The position numbers were made by a program, and so were the translations under genes. A DNA stretch of 56,691 bases from an uncultured Lachnospiraceae bacterium (GTDB taxonomy: Bacteria > Bacillota > Clostridia > Lachnospirales > Lachnospiraceae), in NCBI GenBank assembly GCA_910589385.1, contig CAJUTU010000025.1:1-56691 (forward strand), given 5' to 3'. The notes below the pieces were generated by a model. It was not told the DNA's origin, did not search any database, and saw only the letters and a program-made list of their open reading frames with translations. Positions 1-9,234 of the stretch are shown one piece after another; position 1 is the stretch's first letter; every line of letters begins with the position of its first letter.

Positions 1-98
1 GGGTTCGGCTAAGTGTGGCGAAAATTCATCGTCACGTTTTCGAGAATCCGGGATAATCAGATTTTAACCAAGTGATACTCTGATCCGAGCACCCTTTT

Positions 99-1460
99 TT
101 ATTTTAATACGATTTCCATAATTTCTAACCCGTCAGACGCTTCTGCTTTCAGCATTAATTCCGTTTCCCCGGCAGGAGCCAGGATTTTGGCAGAAACTGT
201 CTGATTTTTGCCTGACTCACCCGTTATCTCTATGTTCCCCACAACTATTCCATAGAGCATGATCTGCAGCTTTCCGCTCCCGGCACAGGTCATTGTAATT
301 TCAGACCAGTCCGTATCATTTTGTACATAGCGGAAAATGACTTCGTCCCCTGATGAGATATTCATCAATTTCTCACCAAAGGTTTCATCCAATCCGATGT
401 ATACCGTCCCTTTCAGGCCGCATGCCTGATATCCGAAAAGCGTCTCTCCGGGCGCAAACGGTTTTCCGACTCCCTGGGAAGTCATTTTTACTTCACCAAT
501 CATCCCGTCCGGATTGATCGTGATCGGCTCAATACATAGCCTCCGGTGCTGCTGTACGCCGCGGCTGCAGCGGTGATAAAATACATACCACTGTCCATTG
601 ACACACTCAATAGAGCCATGGTTGTTCCAGCTTGCCGGATCGCACCCGTCATTGTCAATGATGATGCCCTGATAAGTAAATGGCCCCAAAGGCGACTGGC
701 TTGTAGAATAGCCAAGAGCAGTCGGTTTCCCACGTTCCATATCGGCATACACATAATAATAAGTATCCCCAATCTTACGCATGGAGGAACCCTCGTGGAA
801 GAAATGTTCTTCCTCTGTGACCAGATCATCTTTAATCTCTTTCGGGTCAAATGACCTCATATCCGGGTTCATCTTCACACCATGGGAAAACAACTGCCCC
901 CAGTAATAGTAAGCCTGCCCGTCATCGTCAATGAAGATTGCCGGATCAATCCCACCGCATGGCAGCTGTATTGGATCCGTAAAGGGGCCTTCCGGCCGGT
1001 CAGAGACTGCAACTCCTTCACTGTCATCGGGCATACAAAAATACAGGTAATATTTTCCATCGCGCTCCAGGCAGTCCGGGGCAAATAGCAACGCCGGCTT
1101 TTCTTCTTCGCTTTCCTTTTCAAACTTTTCCTTCATATCATCGCCGTTCCCGGCCGCGGCCGCCAGCATTTTCTGAATGAACGGCGTCGGCCTGGCCCAG
1201 TCGATCCCCGGATATTTCGGCGCGTCGGGGTTGTTGAACCAAGGGATCTGCTGCCCGGTAAGGGACACATCATGGATGGTCCAGTTTTCCAAATCCGGCG
1301 TAGACACCACATGATATTTTTCACTGCAGAATACGTCCTCCCGGTCGTCAAAGCTCCCGTATATATAAAGTTTTCCGTCCGGCATTACGTGCGCTTCACT
1401 GTCCGGCACATGAATGTCCAGCGGCAGCACAGGGTTTCTCATGTTCTTGAAATGTTTCAT
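99..1460 (-). CDS. Glycoside hydrolase family 43 protein
   Basis: A 453-residue protein with no signal peptide, so probably cytoplasmic and acting on imported oligosaccharides. The N-terminal ~330 residues have the GH43 five-bladed beta-propeller pattern: an early acidic segment (LDIHVPDSEAH) that could carry the general base, GIDPAIFID for the second aspartate and HEGSS for the glutamate general acid. Repeated YYYV/YYYW strands fit the propeller. The last ~110 residues look like a beta-sandwich of CBM6-like character. GH43 members are mostly beta-xylosidases or alpha-L-arabinofuranosidases; the substrate cannot be fixed here. The ATG follows GGAGGATGTAAA. A GPH symporter and AraC regulator lie about 2.5 kb upstream on the transcriptional side, suggesting a pentoside-use cluster. 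No U-rich terminator is visible in positions 1-98. Confidence 0.87.
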   Translation of the reverse strand: MKHFKNMRNPVLPLDIHVPDSEAHVMPDGKLYIYGSFDDREDVFCSEKYHVVSTPDLENWTIHDVSLTGQQIPWFNNPDAPKYPGIDWARPTPFIQKMLAAAAGNGDDMKEKFEKESEEEKPALLFAPDCLERDGKYYLYFCMPDDSEGVAVSDRPEGPFTDPIQLPCGGIDPAIFIDDDGQAYYYWGQLFSHGVKMNPDMRSFDPKEIKDDLVTEEEHFFHEGSSMRKIGDTYYYVYADMERGKPTALGYSTSQSPLGPFTYQGIIIDNDGCDPASWNNHGSIECVNGQWYVFYHRCSRGVQQHRRLCIEPITINPDGMIGEVKMTSQGVGKPFAPGETLFGYQACGLKGTVYIGLDETFGEKLMNISSGDEVIFRYVQNDTDWSEITMTCAGSGKLQIMLYGIVVGNIEITGESGKNQTVSAKILAPAGETELMLKAEASDGLEIMEIVLK

Positions 1461-1595
1461 TTTACATCCTCCGTATTTTTGAATCTGAATGAGTCTTATG
1501 GCAAAAGCATACTCTGATTTTCTTTAATATAACATCCAAAATCAAATAACGACAGTGGCAAATATGACATGATAAGCTATAAAATCGGACATATA

Positions 1596-3173
1596 TCATC
1601 CAATCGGATACTGCTCAATCCTGCACTGGTGTTCCTTTGTCTTTTCATCATAGCTGATCCCCACCAAGAGCAGATCCCCTTTGTAATCCTCCAATGCTTT
1701 CGGATAACATTTTTCTTTGATCTGGCTGACCGCGCTTTCCGCCGTTTTATCCCACTTTAATTCCACCAGGAGCGCAGGCTTATCCGCAGCGTGTTTTCTT
1801 GGAAGATATACGATATCCGCCCTTCCTTTTCCGGTTGGAAACTCCTTGATCACAGTGTAATAATTACGTGCCACATAAAATGCCAGCGAAATGGTGTAGC
1901 TAAGCGCGTTTTCATCGTTATACTGCAGGTAAGAGTTCTCAAAATGGGCCTCTTCTACTGCTTTTGCCACCAATGCCTCATCCCGGTTCCAGATCGCGTT
2001 TAAGGCTTCTCTTGAATTTTTCAATGCCCTCGATACTTCTCCCCAATCGGAATTGCTGATGGAAGTGATATATTCATTTAAAATCTCTTCATTTGGTATA
2101 AATACTTCCTGTGTATCGCTGCGGTAGCCCAAATACCCCAGATGCACAAGAAGCGTGAGCACATCATCCTTGGAATGAAACGTCACCATATCGTTTGTAA
2201 AGCTCCGGACATCCACTGCAACTCCGTTCCTGCCGTCCATCATTTTCAGGATCGAATCTTTTAATCCTTCAAAATTCATATCAATATAGGTACGGAGCGC
2301 CTCGAAGGTCTCTGTCTGGTTCCAGTAAAACTGAAACTTTCCAAAGCGCATGGCGCTGACTACGGATCGGGGGTTGTAGACTGAGCCAACGCCTTCCAGA
2401 CAATACCCGTCATACCACCTCTTCGTCTCTTCAAAATCCATGTCATACCGTTCACATAATCCCCTGACCTCTTCCTCTGTAAAGCCTACATACTGTGCCA
2501 ATTCTCCCTGAAAGGTCATGGAAAATTCATCAAACATATTCAAAGCGCTGTGAGTCCCGTACTTTTTGATCGGGAGGATGCCTGTCATATAGCATAGCGC
2601 GATATATCCCTTGTCTTTGAGCATATCCCGCAGAAAATCCAGATACATTTTCTGCGCTTCTTTTTTTGTGCTGTATTCCCTGAAAATGCAGTCCCATTCG
2701 TCAATGATGATGATAAATGGGATCTTTGTTTCATCATATACATCCTGCATACATCCAATCAAATCCTGTTTATCATAATAGTCTGCCTGCGGATATTCTC
2801 TGACCAAATCCCTGATAGCCCGATTTTTTAACCGGCCCAACATTTTTTCCATGGAATCTGTACGGCTTAAAAATTCCTGCATATTCAAAAACAGCACATG
2901 ATATTGATTTAGATGTTTTGCATAATCTTCGTCCTTTGCAATTTCATATCCCGCAAACAGTTCCGAAGAATCACACCCCCTGCTGTAATATGCCGCCAGC
3001 ATATCCGCTGTCACGGATTTTCCAAATCTGCGGGGACGGCTCATGCAGATATATTTCTGTAATGAATCCATGACCCGGCTGCAATATTTGATCAGCCCTG
3101 TTTTGTCAATATATATTTCGGAATTTAAACATTGCCGGAATTTTTCATTTCCAGGATTTAAATAACTTCCCAT
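1596..3173 (-). CDS. AAA-ATPase-like / PD-(D/E)XK nuclease superfamily protein
   Basis: A 525-residue member of the large family with an N-terminal AAA-ATPase-like domain (PF09820 type) and a C-terminal DUF1703/PD-(D/E)XK-like domain. Seen here: the start MGSYLNPGN, the VDKTGLI-type motif (IDKTGLIKYC), the degenerate P-loop segment SRPRRFGKSVTADML, the Walker B-like IIIDEWD, and near the C terminus ADIVYLP followed by LLVELKWDK, which fits the D...ExK nuclease core. The ATG at 3173 is preferred to a GTG 18 bases upstream because GGAGGG lies just before it. The gene starts 45 bases after the thioredoxin-like gene and may share its transcript. Function is unknown; the family is multicopy in gut bacteria. 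A second, deleted copy lies at 20440-21622. Confidence 0.85.
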   Translation of the reverse strand: MGSYLNPGNEKFRQCLNSEIYIDKTGLIKYCSRVMDSLQKYICMSRPRRFGKSVTADMLAAYYSRGCDSSELFAGYEIAKDEDYAKHLNQYHVLFLNMQEFLSRTDSMEKMLGRLKNRAIRDLVREYPQADYYDKQDLIGCMQDVYDETKIPFIIIIDEWDCIFREYSTKKEAQKMYLDFLRDMLKDKGYIALCYMTGILPIKKYGTHSALNMFDEFSMTFQGELAQYVGFTEEEVRGLCERYDMDFEETKRWYDGYCLEGVGSVYNPRSVVSAMRFGKFQFYWNQTETFEALRTYIDMNFEGLKDSILKMMDGRNGVAVDVRSFTNDMVTFHSKDDVLTLLVHLGYLGYRSDTQEVFIPNEEILNEYITSISNSDWGEVSRALKNSREALNAIWNRDEALVAKAVEEAHFENSYLQYNDENALSYTISLAFYVARNYYTVIKEFPTGKGRADIVYLPRKHAADKPALLVELKWDKTAESAVSQIKEKCYPKALEDYKGDLLLVGISYDEKTKEHQCRIEQYPIG

Positions 3174-3217
3174 AGCAGACCCTCCTGACACATCTTAGCA
3201 TACTTTGATAGAATTCC

Positions 3218-3805
3218 CTATTCTCCCAAAAATCCCTGAATCATCTCTTCCCATTCTGATTTTTCTCTGGAGCCCAGGACACTATCCAGAAGCTTTCCGT
3301 CCTGATCAAAGAAAAATGTTGTAGGCACAGCCGTTACGTCGGCAAGGAGGCTGTCATACAAAGACTGATTTACAAGCAGATGGGGATAATCGGCGCTAGT
3401 CTGCCCGATCAGCACCTCCACAAGCCTAATCTTATCCTCATCCCCGCCTTCCTGTACATTACTCACGATTCCGATGATCTGAAAATCTCCAGGATCGTAT
3501 TCCTGCGCAAGCTCTCCCAGCGCCGGCATCTCATTCAGGCATGGACTGCAGTAGGTAGCCCATACATTGACCATCGTAAGCTTTGATTCCGAAAAAATAT
3601 CTGACGAGACCGGATTTCCTTCCATGTCCTGGCCCTCAAAGGCGATTCCCTCCGCGGAGTCGTCCGATTTCGAATCCGTAGTGTGTTCTGTTTGATCCCG
3701 GGCCGCGTCCTCTCCCGTTTCTCCTATATCCGCACCGGCACATCCTGCCAGCAGCATGACAGACAAGATCCCCGGCAGCAGACATTTCCTATATCGATTT
3801 TTCAT
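3218..3805 (-). CDS. TlpA/ResA-type thioredoxin-like lipoprotein
   Basis: A 195-residue exported lipoprotein. Residues 1-22 form a signal peptide with lipobox LLAGC, followed by an acidic, low-complexity linker to about residue 50. The thioredoxin fold follows, with the redox motif WATYCSPC (CxxC), a cis-proline loop VTAVPTTFFFD and the closing strand GKLLDSVLG. Proteins of this type reduce disulfides or serve in thiol maturation on the outer face of the membrane. The partner is unknown, because no CcdA-like membrane electron donor is next to it. The start follows AGGAGGATGTTAT. A long hairpin (3837-3876) sits in its leader. Confidence 0.9.
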   Translation of the reverse strand: MKNRYRKCLLPGILSVMLLAGCAGADIGETGEDAARDQTEHTTDSKSDDSAEGIAFEGQDMEGNPVSSDIFSESKLTMVNVWATYCSPCLNEMPALGELAQEYDPGDFQIIGIVSNVQEGGDEDKIRLVEVLIGQTSADYPHLLVNQSLYDSLLADVTAVPTTFFFDQDGKLLDSVLGSREKSEWEEMIQGFLGE

Positions 3806-3836
3806 ATAACATCCTCCTGTTTAGTAATCAATTTAC

Positions 3837-3876
3837 ATATGTCATCAACTTCCGCTTCGCTCCAGTTGGTGACATA
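3837..3876 (-). other. Long inverted repeat in the leader of the thioredoxin-like gene
   Basis: Two 14-base arms (ATATGTCATCAACT and AGTTGGTGACATAT) pair with one wobble around a 12-base loop containing GCTTCGC. It lies about 30 bases upstream of the 3805 start codon. There is no U-run after it, so it is not an ordinary terminator. It could be an operator or an RNA structure in the leader. Confidence 0.5.
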
Positions 3877-3925
3877 TATTATAACAGAAGTTTTAGCAAA
3901 AGAGAAATGTTTTATCATCACAGAT

Positions 3926-3954
3926 AAAGGCTGCTCCATCCCAGAACAGCCTTT
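3926..3954 (-). terminator. Hairpin downstream of the GPH symporter gene
   Basis: AAAGGCTG and CAGCCTTT form an 8-base-pair stem 20 bases beyond the stop of the 3974-5353 gene. The U-tract is poor on the minus strand and better on the plus strand (TTTTCCTTT), so strength and direction are uncertain. Confidence 0.45.
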
Positions 3955-3973
3955 TCCTTTCTATCATCATATT

Positions 3974-5353
3974 TTATTTTTCTGCCGCTTCCCTTGCTTT
4001 CATTTCCTCAATCTCTTTCCTATGAATCTCTGCAGGGTTTTTCCGCAGGCAGAGCAGCTGGATGACTGCAAAAATAACCGGAATCCCAAAGCGTGTAGCA
4101 TTGATCGCAAAGAGCGCGCTGGCCGGTTCCTGCCCGATGGCATTCGGAATATATCCAGACACTGCCAGAATAGCCAGAATACCGGTATTCACTACAGTAC
4201 TTCCACATTTTTCCGCAAATCCTTTTATAGAAGCGATGATACCGTTTGAACTCCTGTGCGTCTTCCACTGCATAAAATCAATCGCGTCAATCGTCAGTAT
4301 GGACATCAGCGCAATCTGCGGAGTCGTAACCAGATTTACCAGCCCGGACATTACAAGCATCAGCGTCACGTTGTATTTTCCAAAAAGGAATAGCAGGATA
4401 TATAAAATACCACTTACGATCAATGTAAAGATATATACCCTCTGGCCTGTCTTAAATATCTTCAGCATCAGTGGGAACAGGAATGTGATCGCCACGAATC
4501 CTGTCACGGTGAGCATCAGGAAGAATGGTGTGATCAGTCCCGGATTCTCCAGATAATACATCAGATAGTACACTGCTGTTCCGAAATTCAATCCATAGCC
4601 GATGAAAAATGTAAGCCATACGATCAGCAGCGGCCAAAGTTCTTTTTCGCCGAGCACCTTAAAGATATCCTTGGCATTCGCCTTTTCTTCTGCCTCTACC
4701 ACATACTTTTCTTCGGAAGTTTTAAACAGTCCCCAGAAAGTGATACAGGACATGACGCCGAATACAAGCATCATCGGTACATATCCATTGTCAATATGGA
4801 AAAGATTTTCAAAAAAAGCTTTCATCTGCGGTGTAAAAGAGGACGCAATGGAAAATGCCGCCGTATTCAGTATTGCACCGAAATGGATAACATGGTTTCT
4901 CTCATTATCACTTTTCACACAAGCCGGAAGCAGCGCCACATGAGGCATCGTAAACATCGTCCTGGTCATTCCATAGCCCATATACACGATCAGGAAAAAT
5001 ACAGCCTTTGCCATTGTCGGCAGATTCGGATTGATCCACATTAAAGTAGAAAAAACGGTCAAGAGCACTGGCGCCGGGATAAGCCATGGACGGTAACGCC
5101 CCCACTTCGTACTCGTCCGGTCAGCAATGACCCCCATCATCGGATCATTGACCGCATCCCACAGACTGGAGATAAACATAATCACAGAGCAGGCTGCTGC
5201 AGGCAGGAGCATCGTATCTGTCATAAACGGTGAAATAAATGTTGCCGCCACCGCCGCCATGATTGCTGCCGGGCCATATGCAGAGGTTGCGTAAAAAAAT
5301 GTAAATGCTGGTGTTGCTTCTTTTTTTGTCGTCTTCAAAGATTCCTTAGACAT
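3974..5353 (-). CDS. GPH-family sugar:cation symporter (MFS)
   Basis: A 459-residue integral membrane protein with about 12 hydrophobic segments. The N-terminal half has the glycoside-pentoside-hexuronide signature: SLWDAVNDPMMGVIADRT followed by KWGRYRPWL, as in MelB/XynP-type carriers. Such carriers import glycosides with H+ or Na+. The ATG follows GAGAGGAGAGAGAAAGA. It is divergent from the AraC-type regulator at 5640, with a structured 286-base intergenic region between them. With the GH43 enzyme downstream, a xyloside or arabinoside substrate is the simplest inference. Confidence 0.88.
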   Translation of the reverse strand: MSKESLKTTKKEATPAFTFFYATSAYGPAAIMAAVAATFISPFMTDTMLLPAAACSVIMFISSLWDAVNDPMMGVIADRTSTKWGRYRPWLIPAPVLLTVFSTLMWINPNLPTMAKAVFFLIVYMGYGMTRTMFTMPHVALLPACVKSDNERNHVIHFGAILNTAAFSIASSFTPQMKAFFENLFHIDNGYVPMMLVFGVMSCITFWGLFKTSEEKYVVEAEEKANAKDIFKVLGEKELWPLLIVWLTFFIGYGLNFGTAVYYLMYYLENPGLITPFFLMLTVTGFVAITFLFPLMLKIFKTGQRVYIFTLIVSGILYILLFLFGKYNVTLMLVMSGLVNLVTTPQIALMSILTIDAIDFMQWKTHRSSNGIIASIKGFAEKCGSTVVNTGILAILAVSGYIPNAIGQEPASALFAINATRFGIPVIFAVIQLLCLRKNPAEIHRKEIEEMKAREAAEK

Positions 5354-5396
5354 TCTTTCTCTCTCCTCTCTTTTTTGATAACATCTGGCTTTTTAT

Positions 5397-5454
5397 AAAA
5401 ATCAACGGACTGTTTCCTGAGCAGGCCTTATTTGGGGGCCTCTCCGCTGATTTT
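5397..5454. other. Nested inverted repeat between divergent symporter and regulator genes
   Basis: Outer arms AAAATCAACGG and CCGCTGATTTT pair over 11 positions with one wobble. An inner GAGcaGGCC / GGCCtCTC stem fits inside. It is upstream of both flanking genes, so it is not a gene-end terminator. A regulatory RNA structure or operator is possible. Confidence 0.4.
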
Positions 5455-5512
5455 CATACAACTGTAAGCCGCAGGATAACTATAACAATTCTCCTTCCTG
5501 CAAAACAGCACG

Positions 5513-5552
5513 AAAAGTGACATTGCCGGAAAAAAAAGTGACAATCCAGAAA
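5513..5552 (+). promoter_or_regulatory. Direct repeat resembling AraC-family half-sites
   Basis: Two copies of AAAAGTGACAnTnCCnGAAA start 21 bases apart (GTGACA at 5517 and 5538), two helical turns, as in AraC-type operators. A possible -10 TACAAT at 5567-5572 would place the second half-site over a poor -35, typical of an activator-dependent promoter reading toward the regulator gene. This is inference from spacing and position. Confidence 0.4.
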
Positions 5553-5639
5553 ATGCGTGATATGATTACAATAGCTAAGATTCGCAGAACAATCGGTTTG
5601 ACAGACCGGACATTTTACAAAATTTGCGGAGGAACCACT

Positions 5640-6725
5640 ATGAAGGCCTATAAGCAGAATTGTTATAACATGTGTACCATGTACTCTCCGCGCAGAGCGG
5701 AAAACATAGATTTTAAAATTGAGGATTATTTGAAAGAACTGTATTTACAGACAAAAGGGGAAAATCCCACCTTTTTGCAGAATCCTGTTTCAAGCAATTT
5801 AGCTTTGAAGATCAACCATGAAATTTCAGAGCGTTTTCATATGAAATTCCAAATGGACAACCACCTGCTGGAAGAATCTTTTATCGCCTCCGGAGATGAT
5901 CTGCAGATCGCAAGGCATCTGCGGTATCTCCCTGCATTCCTCCACACCCACAGCTTCTTTGAGATCCTTTGTCTTGTGGAAGGTTCCTGCAGCCACTATA
6001 TCAACGGCCAGCAGCAATATTTATCCAAAGGTGATATCCTGATCATGGCCCCCGGGACGATGCATGCGATCCATGCCGCAGACGATGACAGCCTGGTGAT
6101 CAATATTTTGATACGTTCCAGCACATTTAACTCGGCATTTTTAAATACCTTGACAAATAAAACCATCCTGGGAGATTTTTTCCAGAAAACACTTTACCAT
6201 AACAAAGAGCATTCCTACCTTTTATTCCATGCCGGAAATGACAACAGCCTTTTCCAGATCCTGGAATATCTCTATCGGGAGGAATGCTATGATAAACGTT
6301 ATAAGAATGCGGTAAAAAATCAGATTGCCGAATTGTTCTTTTCCTTTTTACTCCGGAATCATGAAAAGGATGTTTTTATCCCAAACCCTACCGGTGCAAA
6401 TGATGATCCTGATTTTGTCTTTCTGCTGAAATATATGGAAAATAATTATCAAGATATCAGCCTGAAAGAAATGGCAGATTTTTTCCATTACAGCGAGCGC
6501 CATCTGATCCGTCTCATCCAGGATTATACAGGCGCAAGCTTTTCAAAGAATATTCAGCAGATCCGTCTGAATCATGCGGCTGCTTTATTGGAGAAGACCG
6601 ACCTCCCGGTCAGTGGGATCTCCTCCCAGATCGGATACTCCAATGTCAGCCATTTCCGGAAACTTTTCACCGAACGGTTTTCCATGTCTCCGCAGGAATA
6701 CCGGAAATTCCATCGGGAACGGTAA
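5640..6725 (+). CDS. AraC-family transcriptional regulator
   Basis: A 361-residue regulator. The C-terminal ~100 residues are a double helix-turn-helix of AraC/XylS type: ISLKEMADFFHYSERHLIRL is the first HTH and VSGISSQIGYSNVSHFRKLF, ending in SPQEYRK, is the second. The middle contains a cupin-like sensor (THSFFEILCLVEGS, YLSKGDILIMAPG). A reading frame continues upstream to a GTG at 5517, but GGAGGAACC lies directly before the ATG at 5640, which is taken as the start. It probably controls the divergent GPH symporter and perhaps the GH43 gene. Confidence 0.88.
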   Translation: MKAYKQNCYNMCTMYSPRRAENIDFKIEDYLKELYLQTKGENPTFLQNPVSSNLALKINHEISERFHMKFQMDNHLLEESFIASGDDLQIARHLRYLPAFLHTHSFFEILCLVEGSCSHYINGQQQYLSKGDILIMAPGTMHAIHAADDDSLVINILIRSSTFNSAFLNTLTNKTILGDFFQKTLYHNKEHSYLLFHAGNDNSLFQILEYLYREECYDKRYKNAVKNQIAELFFSFLLRNHEKDVFIPNPTGANDDPDFVFLLKYMENNYQDISLKEMADFFHYSERHLIRLIQDYTGASFSKNIQQIRLNHAAALLEKTDLPVSGISSQIGYSNVSHFRKLFTERFSMSPQEYRKFHRER

Positions 6726-6765
6726 AAGCAGTACATGCAGTACATATAGATGGGATATCGCCGGA

Positions 6766-7233
6766 TCAATTTTCGATCTCTCGGATCAGATTCACCATCT
6801 CAATGGCCCCTAAAGCACAGTCATACCCTTTATTACCGGCCTTTGTGCCTGCCCGTTCAATAGCCTGTTCAATATTTTCCGTAGTCAGCACGCCGAACAT
6901 CACCGGAATCTCGCTCTCCAGGGAGACAGCGGCAATGCCCTTAGACACTTCATTGCAGACATAGTCATAGTGGCTGGTGCTGCCCCGGATCACCGCTCCT
7001 ACGCAGATCACCGCGTCATACTTCCCACTCTTCGCCATTTTTGAGGCAATGAGCGGAATCTCAAATGCCCCTGGAACCCATGCCACATGGATGTCCTCTT
7101 CCTTTACATCATGGCGCAGCAGGCCGTCCATGGCCCCACTTACCAATTTCGATGTAATGAACTCATTAAAACGGGCCGCAACAATCCCAACCCTGATTCC
7201 TTTTGATACCAGTTTTCCTTCCAATGTCCTCAT
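6766..7233 (-). CDS. ribH: 6,7-dimethyl-8-ribityllumazine synthase
   Basis: A 155-residue enzyme, normal length, that condenses 5-amino-6-ribitylaminouracil with 3,4-dihydroxy-2-butanone 4-phosphate. Family motifs are visible: GIVAARFNEFIT near the N terminus, VPGAFEIPL for substrate binding, GAVIRGSTSHYDYV with the phosphate-binding and catalytic-histidine region, and the C-terminal GNKGYDCALGAIEM. It is the last gene of the rib operon and its ATG overlaps the end of ribBA by four bases, indicating translational coupling. Confidence 0.97.
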   Translation of the reverse strand: MRTLEGKLVSKGIRVGIVAARFNEFITSKLVSGAMDGLLRHDVKEEDIHVAWVPGAFEIPLIASKMAKSGKYDAVICVGAVIRGSTSHYDYVCNEVSKGIAAVSLESEIPVMFGVLTTENIEQAIERAGTKAGNKGYDCALGAIEMVNLIREIEN

Positions 7234-8456
7234 GATACAATACTCCTCTCTTCATTTTCATAGTGTAAAATATGCCCCATACGCTTTCCTTTTGTTTTCA
7301 GATAAAACAGATCGTGCGCCGTGGCAGGCATCTGGATCGGCACCCGTTCTGTGATCTCCATGCCAAATTCGGAAAGCTGGTAAACTTTGTCCGGATTATT
7401 GGTCAATAACCGCATACTTTTCACACCCAGGTCACGCAGGATCTGAGCGCCTGTATAATATTCTCTCTCGTCTCCGGCAAACCCCAGCGCCAGATTGGCT
7501 TCCAGCGTGTCCATGCCCTGCTCCTGCAACTCATAGGCACGCAGTTTGTTGATCAGCCCGATCCCGCGTCCTTCCTGACGCATATACAGCAGGATCCCGC
7601 GCCCCTCTTTTTCAATCTGAGTCATGGCCGCGGCAAACTGCTGGCCGCAGTCGCAGCGGAGCGACCCGAAAGTATCTCCGGTCAGGCATTCCGAATGAAC
7701 ACGGCACAGCACATCCTTTCCATCACCGATCTCTCCTTTTACCAGCGCCACATGATGTTCCCCATTGACCTGGTTCACAAAACCATAAGCCGTAAAATCT
7801 CCGTATTTTGTAGGCATCTTCGTCTCTGTGACACGTTCTACCAGTTTTTCATGGCATTTTCGATAGTTTTGCAGGGCCTGTATCGTAATAAATTTTATAT
7901 TCCATTGTTTTGCCAGTTCCATCAGTTCGGAGGTCCGCATCATCGTCCCATCCTCACGCATGATTTCGCAGCAAAGCCCACATTCCTTCAATCCTGCCAG
8001 CCTGCACAGGTCTACTGTGGCTTCCGTATGCCCGTTGCGCTCCAGGACGCCGTTCTTCTTTGCCAGCAGTGGGAACATATGGCCGGGCCTGCGGAAATCC
8101 TCCGGCTTTGCATCTTCCTCCACACATTTCATCGCCGTAACGGAACGTTCTTCGGCAGAAATCCCGGTAGACGTTGATACATGGTCGATGGAAACCGTAA
8201 ATGCAGTCTCATGGTTGTCTGTATTCTGGGTGACCATCTGTGGGATCTGAAGTTTCCTCACATATTCCTCGGACATGGGCATGCAGATGAGCCCCTTTCC
8301 GTGTGTCGCCATAAAATTAATATTGGCTGTCGTAGCAAATTCCGCCGCACAGATAAAGTCTCCCTCATTCTCCCGGTCCGAATCGTCTGTCACCAGCACG
8401 ATCCTGCCATTTCTCATTTCTTCCAGCGCTTCTTCTACCGTGTTAAATTGAAACAT
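7230..8456 (-). CDS. ribBA: Bifunctional 3,4-dihydroxy-2-butanone-4-phosphate synthase / GTP cyclohydrolase II
   Basis: A 408-residue fusion. The first ~200 residues are RibB, with DDSDRENEGDF (acidic metal-binding motif) and RPGHMFPL. The second half is RibA, with the zinc site CLTGDTFGSLRCDCG (Cys-x10-Cys-x-Cys) and the RQEGRGIGL loop. It supplies both precursors of riboflavin, from ribulose-5-phosphate and GTP. It follows ribE after about 130 bases in which no other feature was recognised. Gene order D-E-BA-H matches the classic Firmicute operon. Confidence 0.97.
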   Translation of the reverse strand: MFQFNTVEEALEEMRNGRIVLVTDDSDRENEGDFICAAEFATTANINFMATHGKGLICMPMSEEYVRKLQIPQMVTQNTDNHETAFTVSIDHVSTSTGISAEERSVTAMKCVEEDAKPEDFRRPGHMFPLLAKKNGVLERNGHTEATVDLCRLAGLKECGLCCEIMREDGTMMRTSELMELAKQWNIKFITIQALQNYRKCHEKLVERVTETKMPTKYGDFTAYGFVNQVNGEHHVALVKGEIGDGKDVLCRVHSECLTGDTFGSLRCDCGQQFAAAMTQIEKEGRGILLYMRQEGRGIGLINKLRAYELQEQGMDTLEANLALGFAGDEREYYTGAQILRDLGVKSMRLLTNNPDKVYQLSEFGMEITERVPIQMPATAHDLFYLKTKGKRMGHILHYENEERSIVS

Positions 8457-8586
8457 CTTCGTTCTCCTCCCACCCCGGATAAACCGGAATCAAAATGTTA
8501 CCATTGTCTGGACCACATTTTTAGAAAGCCATCTCCTGCCTGATCCAGTCTCCAATTTCTTATACAAACAAATGTGATAAAATTCC

Positions 8587-9234
8587 TTAAAACCCATATC
8601 TGGCTAAAAATTCTTCTGTGATCCCGCTCTTGGGCTGTGCCGAAACAGAAGGCGCTAACAATTTCTCCACATATTTGCCGATGATATCCGTTTCCAGATT
8701 TACCAGGTCGCCTTCCCTGCGTTCTTTTAAGACGGTATGTCCTACCGTATGGGGGATGGCTGATATGGAAAAACTATCCTTGCCCGTCCTGGCTACGGTC
8801 AGGCTGATGCCATCCACCGTAACAGAGCCTTTTTCAACAATATACCGCAGGACATACGGCTGGGCCTGCATCTCATACCAGACAGCCGTATCGTCACGCC
8901 GGATGCCGGTGATCTTACCGACTCCGTCCACATGGCCTGCCACGATATGGCCGCCAAACCTTCCGTTGGCAGGCATAGCGCGTTCCAAATTCACATGGCT
9001 GCCGCTTTTCAGCCCGATCAGGGCAGACCTCTCTACGGTTTCGTGCATCACATCCGCGCAAAAGCAGCCTGGCAAGAGGCTTGTAACAGTCAGGCAGACC
9101 CCATTGACTGCGATGCTGTCTCCAATCTTCGTATCCTCCAGAACTTTTTCAGCCCGGATGGTCAGCACCGCCGAATGGGTTTCTCTCTGGATCCGCTCTA
9201 CAGTCCCTGTTTCTTCAACAATCCCGGTAAACAT
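8587..9234 (-). CDS. ribE: Riboflavin synthase, alpha subunit
   Basis: A 215-residue protein made of two lumazine-binding barrels. MFTGIVEETGTV opens the first repeat and GHIVAGHVDGVG marks the second. GDSIAVNGVCLTV and the partner VEKGSVTVDGISLTV are the paired substrate-site segments of the two repeats. It dismutates two lumazine molecules to riboflavin. Its start codon overlaps ribD by 20 bases, so the two are probably translated together. Confidence 0.97.
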   Translation of the reverse strand: MFTGIVEETGTVERIQRETHSAVLTIRAEKVLEDTKIGDSIAVNGVCLTVTSLLPGCFCADVMHETVERSALIGLKSGSHVNLERAMPANGRFGGHIVAGHVDGVGKITGIRRDDTAVWYEMQAQPYVLRYIVEKGSVTVDGISLTVARTGKDSFSISAIPHTVGHTVLKERREGDLVNLETDIIGKYVEKLLAPSVSAQPKSGITEEFLARYGF

